Part shown: positions 60,278 to 64,000 of the stretch, piece after piece
Numbering within the stretch: position 1 is the stretch's first letter
How the letters are laid out: the number at the start of each line of letters is the position of its first letter
Assembly: GCF_000970755.1 (NCBI RefSeq)
Contig: NZ_KQ034007.1
Span: forward strand, 1,353,097-1,417,096
Length of the DNA: 64,000 bases
Direction: 5' to 3'
DNA from: Lactobacillus kimbladii
GTDB taxonomy: Bacteria > Bacillota > Bacilli > Lactobacillales > Lactobacillaceae
Notes under the pieces: generated by a model
Seen by the model: only the letters and a program-made list of their open reading frames with translations
Told to the model about the DNA's origin: nothing
The model's database searches: none
Position numbers and translations under genes: made by a program

Positions 60278-62881
60278 TTAGCAACTATTCTTTTCTGGTT
60301 CCATTTGAATGTTGTTAGTCAAACGTTTATTAACTTCCAGAACAAAAACAGGAATTAAACTACCAATCAAAACGACCAGCCAGCCCTGAACGGGTAGCAA
60401 GGCAAAGTGCAAAAATTGTCGCAAACGAGGTAAGAGTGTCAGTGATAAAACTAGCATCATACTTAGTAGTAGTCCCCAATTAAGCATTTTATTGGTTTTA
60501 AATGTTTGCACAGTGATTGGTTGAGAATCTTTAATAGCGTAGATATCAATCATAGATCCTAGTGCTAATACTAGAAAGACCAGTGTCATCCCAACTTGTG
60601 AATTGTTAGTTGAAAGAATAAACCTGCCATAGGCATAAACGCTCAATGTTAAAATCGTAAAAGTAACCGCACGGATAATCATCCTTTGCATTAATCCACG
60701 GCCAAGAATGCTTTCATCATTACCTATCGGATTTTGATCCATTATGTTTGGTTCACCAGGTTCTTTACTGATAAAGAATCCAGGTATTCCATCGGCAAGG
60801 ACATTAATAATTAACAATTGTTCTGCTAAAAGTGGTGCACCCCAACCTATAATTGTACTAATAACCATTAAGAAAATTTGGGCGAAATTGACACCAATTA
60901 AGAATTCAACTGCCTTAATAATATTTTGATAAACAGTTCTGCCTTCTGCCACAGCTTTAATAATTGTGGCAAAATTATCATCCGTCAAAATCATGTCAGC
61001 AGCTTCTTTTGCCACTTCTGTACCCGTCTTGCCCATGGCAATTCCAACATCCGCTGCTTTAAGAGCCGGTGCATCGTTCACGCCATCGCCTGTCATTGCG
61101 ACTGTTTTACCAATATCTTGCCAAGCTTGAACTATTCTGATTTTGTCACTGGGAGAAACACGAGCAAAAACTCTTATATCTTTAATACAATCTTTCAGTT
61201 CAGAATCCGTCATTTTTTGTAATTCTGACCCTGTGATTGCTTTTTGGTTAGAGTCTAAAATTCCTATTTCTCTAGCTATTGCTTTGGCAGTTACAAGATG
61301 ATCCCCAGTAATCATTACAGTCTTAATGCCAGCTTGTTTTGCTTTAGTAACAGCTCTGGATACTTCAGGACGAGGTGGATCAATTAAACCAACCATACCA
61401 GCAAGTTTTAAATTAGAATTATTTTCAATCCAGTTGGTTGGGTCTGCGTTAGCAGCTATTACCTTATACCCAACTGCCAATACTCTTAACGCATTTTTAG
61501 CAAAATCATCATGGGCCTTTTGACCGGTTTTAATGGGTTCTTTTTTATCTAGCTGCAACCTGTCCCAAGCACCTTTAACGATTACTAATTGACGTCCATC
61601 ACTTAAACGATGAACCGTCGTCATCATTTTTTTATTGGAATCAAATGGGTCTTCTGCTATCCGAGGTGTCTCTTTTTCCAGCTCTTGCCGTGAGCTGCCC
61701 TGTTGGTGTAACCAATTAACAATCGCAACTTCAGTAGCATCGCCAACGACTTCTCTTGAGCCATCTATTTCCATGATTTTGGCATTGTTAGCTAAACCCA
61801 GCAGTTTCAACAAATTTTGCCCAGCTTTAGGTAAATCAGCTGCTTTTTTAATGCCCGTTTCTGGCGTCCAATACTCAGTAATCGTCATTTTATTCTGTGT
61901 TAAAGTGCCAGTTTTGTCAGTGGCAACAACATCCACGTTACCAATAGTTTCCACAGCACCAATGTGTCTAATAATAGCATTACGATCAGCCATTTTTTTG
62001 ACACCGCGAGATAAACTGATTGTCACAATAATTGGCAAGGTTTCGGGAACTGCCGCAACTGCTAAGGAAAGTCCAATCATTAAGCTTTCTGCTAAAGTCT
62101 TATTCTGCATACCCATGCTTAAAACAAAAATTATCAGACCACCTAGACCGGCGAAAGCTGTCATCCATTTTGATAAATGATCCAGTTTGCCCTGCAAAGG
62201 AGTTGCTCTTTTTTGAGTTTTATTCAAAAGGTTAGCAATTTTACCAAGCTCTGTTGCCATTCCGATTGCTGAAACTTGAACCAAGGCTCTACCACCAACA
62301 ACAGCAGTGCCAGAATAAACGCGTTCATCGTCAGATAAATGGCCTTTGAGACGATAACATGTTTTCGAAACAGGTAAACTTTCACCGGTTAAAATCGCTT
62401 CATCAACAGTTAAGTTAGTTTCTTTTAATACTACAGCATCCGCTGGTACCTGATCACCGGTATTTAAATAGATTAAATCACCTGGCACCAATTCGGAAGC
62501 AGCTACTGTAATATCATGATTATTTCTTCTACCATTAGCCGTTGGCAAGCTCATTGCCTTCAAAGCAGCTAGAGATTTTTCAGCTGAAGACTCTTGATAT
62601 AAGCCGATTACAACATTAATTATTAAAATTAGGCTAATTACAATTGTCTTAGTCCAGCCACCGTTTTGAAAAATAGCCATATATGTTGCTAATACTATCG
62701 CCAATAAAAGGACTAAGGACGAAATATCTTTTAGATGATGCCATATTTTTTTATATAGTGGAACAGCTTGTTTTTCAAGCAATTCATTAGGGCCAAATTC
62801 ACTGAGCTTTTTTTCTATCTCAGCATCAGTTAAACCGGACTCGGGGGTTAATTTGAATAGTAGTTCTGATTTTTGGGACAT
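60278..62881 (-). CDS. Cation-transporting P-type ATPase
   Basis: An 867-residue P2-type ATPase. It has an N-terminal cation-ATPase domain, TGES (165-168), the M4 motif PETLP (279-283), the phosphorylated Asp322 in DKTGTLT, TGDH, ARVSP and TGDGVNDAPAL in the hinge, and a C-terminal membrane region of about six helices. The PETLP motif differs from the calcium-type PEGLP, so the transported ion (Ca, Mn or other) is unclear. It lies behind a leader region with its own promoter. Confidence 0.9.
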   Translation of the reverse strand: MSQKSELLFKLTPESGLTDAEIEKKLSEFGPNELLEKQAVPLYKKIWHHLKDISSLVLLLAIVLATYMAIFQNGGWTKTIVISLILIINVVIGLYQESSAEKSLAALKAMSLPTANGRRNNHDITVAASELVPGDLIYLNTGDQVPADAVVLKETNLTVDEAILTGESLPVSKTCYRLKGHLSDDERVYSGTAVVGGRALVQVSAIGMATELGKIANLLNKTQKRATPLQGKLDHLSKWMTAFAGLGGLIIFVLSMGMQNKTLAESLMIGLSLAVAAVPETLPIIVTISLSRGVKKMADRNAIIRHIGAVETIGNVDVVATDKTGTLTQNKMTITEYWTPETGIKKAADLPKAGQNLLKLLGLANNAKIMEIDGSREVVGDATEVAIVNWLHQQGSSRQELEKETPRIAEDPFDSNKKMMTTVHRLSDGRQLVIVKGAWDRLQLDKKEPIKTGQKAHDDFAKNALRVLAVGYKVIAANADPTNWIENNSNLKLAGMVGLIDPPRPEVSRAVTKAKQAGIKTVMITGDHLVTAKAIAREIGILDSNQKAITGSELQKMTDSELKDCIKDIRVFARVSPSDKIRIVQAWQDIGKTVAMTGDGVNDAPALKAADVGIAMGKTGTEVAKEAADMILTDDNFATIIKAVAEGRTVYQNIIKAVEFLIGVNFAQIFLMVISTIIGWGAPLLAEQLLIINVLADGIPGFFISKEPGEPNIMDQNPIGNDESILGRGLMQRMIIRAVTFTILTLSVYAYGRFILSTNNSQVGMTLVFLVLALGSMIDIYAIKDSQPITVQTFKTNKMLNWGLLLSMMLVLSLTLLPRLRQFLHFALLPVQGWLVVLIGSLIPVFVLEVNKRLTNNIQMEPEKNSC

Positions 62882-62960
62882 GCTATCTCCTCCATTATTC
62901 GATTAAATTTACAATTAAGCTGTTTGAATAGAAAAGCCATATAATCGTAATTAAGCCGAT

Positions 62961-62989
62961 TTTATAAAAGCTAAGCTTGATTAATGCAA
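62961..62989 (-). promoter_or_regulatory. Promoter of the P-type ATPase gene
   Basis: TTGCAT (62984-62989), 17-base spacer and TATAAA (62961-62966) on the minus strand, between the terminator-like hairpin at 63008 and the gene. The transcript would have a leader of about 75 bases. Confidence 0.55.
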
Positions 62990-63000
62990 TAAAGATAATT

Positions 63001-63156
63001 TTTAAAAAAGCAGAAAGCCTCTGGTAATTATCCGAAGTTTTCTGCTTACATGATTATTAAAAAGTAATTGTTAATTAACAACGTTTTTTTAAAAATTATC
63101 TTTAGTTTAAAAAATCCTATTTCTAAACTAAACATCCTCTTTCCCATAAAAGCTTA
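63001..63156 (-). ncRNA. Candidate small RNA or attenuated leader upstream of the P-type ATPase
   Basis: A promoter (63162-63190) points into a region with a first hairpin (TTTAGTTT/AAACTAAA) and then a second one with arms 63008-63016 and 63039-63047 and a T-rich tract, ending at about 63001. The 155-base unit is followed by a second promoter for the ATPase. It could be an independent small RNA or a leader ending at an attenuator. No known riboswitch family was recognised. Confidence 0.45.
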
Positions 63157-63161
63157 ACATT

Positions 63162-63190
63162 AGTATACAGGAACTGGCAATTTTTGGCTA
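63162..63190 (-). promoter_or_regulatory. Promoter of the candidate small RNA
   Basis: TAGCCA (63185-63190), 17-base spacer and TATACT (63162-63167) on the minus strand. No coding gene begins soon after it. The remaining part of the 62882-63385 region (63191-63385) contains AT-rich sequence, a weak hairpin near 63317-63365 and nothing else recognised. Confidence 0.5.
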
Positions 63191-63316
63191 TTTTTATGCT
63201 TATAGTGTTTGCACTATATGTTTTAAATAGCTTCTTTTCTTTTGCAAAGTGTTATTTAAAATTTGGATTTTGCCAAATATCTTTTAAATATGTTTTGCGC
63301 ACATTTAAATTATAAA

Positions 63317-63365
63317 AAAGCCAAAAAATCTAGCTTAAATAGCAGGATTTCTTGAATTTTTTGGC
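63317..63365 (-). terminator. Terminator candidate after the partial gene
   Basis: The minus strand reads GCCAAAAAATTC...GATTTTTTGGC with TTTTTT after it: arms AGCCAAAAAATC and TTTTTTGGCT are complementary around an inner TAGCTTAAATAGCA segment. It lies 20-70 bases after the stop codon of the gene ending at 63386. Confidence 0.6.
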
Positions 63366-63385
63366 TCATAAATTTTAAACCTGTT

Positions 63386-64000
63386 TTACTCTGCTTCTGC
63401 TCTTACATCAGCTAAGGCTTCCAAACTATCTGCTACCTCACGCCAATTATTCTGGTAAGGTCCATACGCAGTATGAATCAAACTACCAACTGGTAGTGAG
63501 GGACACTCATTTTCTGCATTAGTTCCCCAATTTTGCCAGCCAGATTGTGGTCTCTGAACAATTTGAAAAGCATTTGAGGCATGTTCAGTTTGCCAAACCA
63601 TGGCCTGACCGGTTTGAGTATTAATTTCAGCACTCTTAGTTGCGGGCCCAGCAAAGACAGTCTGATCCTTAACTGCACTCACATTGACAGGATCAGCACT
63701 AAATAACCACGGACGATCATTCAACTCAGCCAATACAAAAGCTTTCTGACGCACATCATGCAAATTAGTCTCTATTTCATCTTGAGATAATGCATTTTCC
63801 CAAACAGAGAATAAGCGCCAATACAGGTCCCAATGTGCATTAGCCATATTGCTGGTAAGTTGCTTTCTAAAATCTTCAAACCGATCACTCCGTTTTTGAC
63901 CATCATGAACTAACTCTTGTACTTTATTTGCCAGTTGACCAGAATATGGATCTCCTTCGCGATACCATACACCGTCATAAGTGGCAAAGCGATCAAATAC
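63386..64000 (-). CDS. Unknown protein, C-terminal part (gene runs off the window)
   Basis: The reading frame is open from base 64000 to the stop at 63386 (204 residues). No stop or clear start is found at the window edge; the ATG at 63847 is internal because the frame continues upstream (ending VFDRFATYDGVW... SNMANAHWD). The product is rich in tryptophan, alanine and acidic residues (WRLFSVWENAL, NRPWLFSADPVN-like, YGPYQNNWREVADSLEALAD) and has no signal or membrane segment in the visible part. I do not recognise the family. Confidence 0.6.
   Translation of the reverse strand, partial: VFDRFATYDGVWYREGDPYSGQLANKVQELVHDGQKRSDRFEDFRKQLTSNMANAHWDLYWRLFSVWENALSQDEIETNLHDVRQKAFVLAELNDRPWLFSADPVNVSAVKDQTVFAGPATKSAEINTQTGQAMVWQTEHASNAFQIVQRPQSGWQNWGTNAENECPSLPVGSLIHTAYGPYQNNWREVADSLEALADVRAEAE

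Noticed and set aside
62882-63190. Mn (yybP-ykoY) or Mg riboswitch upstream of the P-type ATPase
   Set aside because: The consensus loops are not present; only hairpins without the conserved motif were found.
1-64000. CRISPR arrays, tRNA or rRNA genes, prophage modules
   Set aside because: No regularly spaced repeats and no tRNA or rRNA core sequences were seen on either strand, and no phage structural or integrase genes occur among the readable frames.

Overview
The window looks like a chromosomal segment of a low-GC Gram-positive bacterium, most probably a Lactobacillus sensu stricto (L. delbrueckii group). The reasons are AT-rich DNA with strong AGGAGG-type ribosome binding sites, a PepC aminopeptidase, a class II galT next to galK, lysine-rich SLAP-like wall-binding segments on exported proteins, a choloylglycine-hydrolase family enzyme, and the gene order tadA-ffs-dnaX-ybaB-recR-yaaL-tmk-yaaQ-holB-yabA-rsmI. 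The species was not determined. Nearly all genes lie on the minus strand.

Layout. 0-6.3 kb: a mannose-class PTS operon (PMI-like protein, RpiR regulator, IIB, IIC, IID, YajC-like, mannitol-phosphate-dehydrogenase-like, IIA) behind an extended -10 promoter with a cre-like site. 6.6-10.5 kb: a GNAT and a three-gene ABC exporter with two paralogous permeases. 10.7 kb: an IS relic. 11-22.2 kb: housekeeping genes for t6A tRNA modification (tsaB, rimI, tsaD), folate uptake (folT), acyl-ACP thioesterase, rRNA methylation, replication (yabA, holB, dnaX), cyclic-di-AMP sensing (yaaQ/darA), tmk, recR, SRP RNA and tadA. 22.3-27 kb: an exported/cell-wall cluster (D,D-carboxypeptidase, L,D-transpeptidase, CAP protein, NlpC/P60). 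27.1-36.8 kb: ribosomal protein genes rplL-rplJ with an L10 leader, the pstSCABB-phoU phosphate operon, rplA-rplK with two likely L1-binding sites, nusG, secE, rpmG, a small unknown gene and a SigH/ComX-like sigma factor. 37-44 kb: rlmB, mrnC, a Phd/YafQ-type toxin-antitoxin pair wedged between mrnC and cysS, gltX, radA, dut. 44-46 kb: an unknown small protein and pepC. 46-51 kb: a second ABC exporter and galT-galK. 51-56.6 kb: a P-loop kinase, two phosphoglycerate-mutase-like proteins around a CDF metal transporter, a TauE permease and an SdpR/SdpI pair. 56.8-64 kb: a HAD-like protein that has lost its catalytic aspartates, a DJ-1 protein, a choloylglycine-family hydrolase, an exported protein, a P-type ATPase with a structured upstream region, and a partial unknown gene.

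How the parts fit together. The PTS operon carries both uptake and sugar-phosphate chemistry, but both putative enzymes have changed active-site positions, so the substrate may not be mannose or mannitol. The two ABC exporters 38 kb apart have nearly the same promoter, which suggests one trans-acting regulator. DacA, the L,D-transpeptidase and the wall-bound CAP and NlpC/P60 proteins form a peptidoglycan-processing group. The toxin-antitoxin pair is flanked by cysS and by a decayed copy of the cysS 3' end that still carries the mrnC start, which is the footprint of insertion with long target duplication.

Limits: all calls come from reading the sequence and supplied translations. No database search or structure calculation was run. 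Promoters and terminators are pattern calls.
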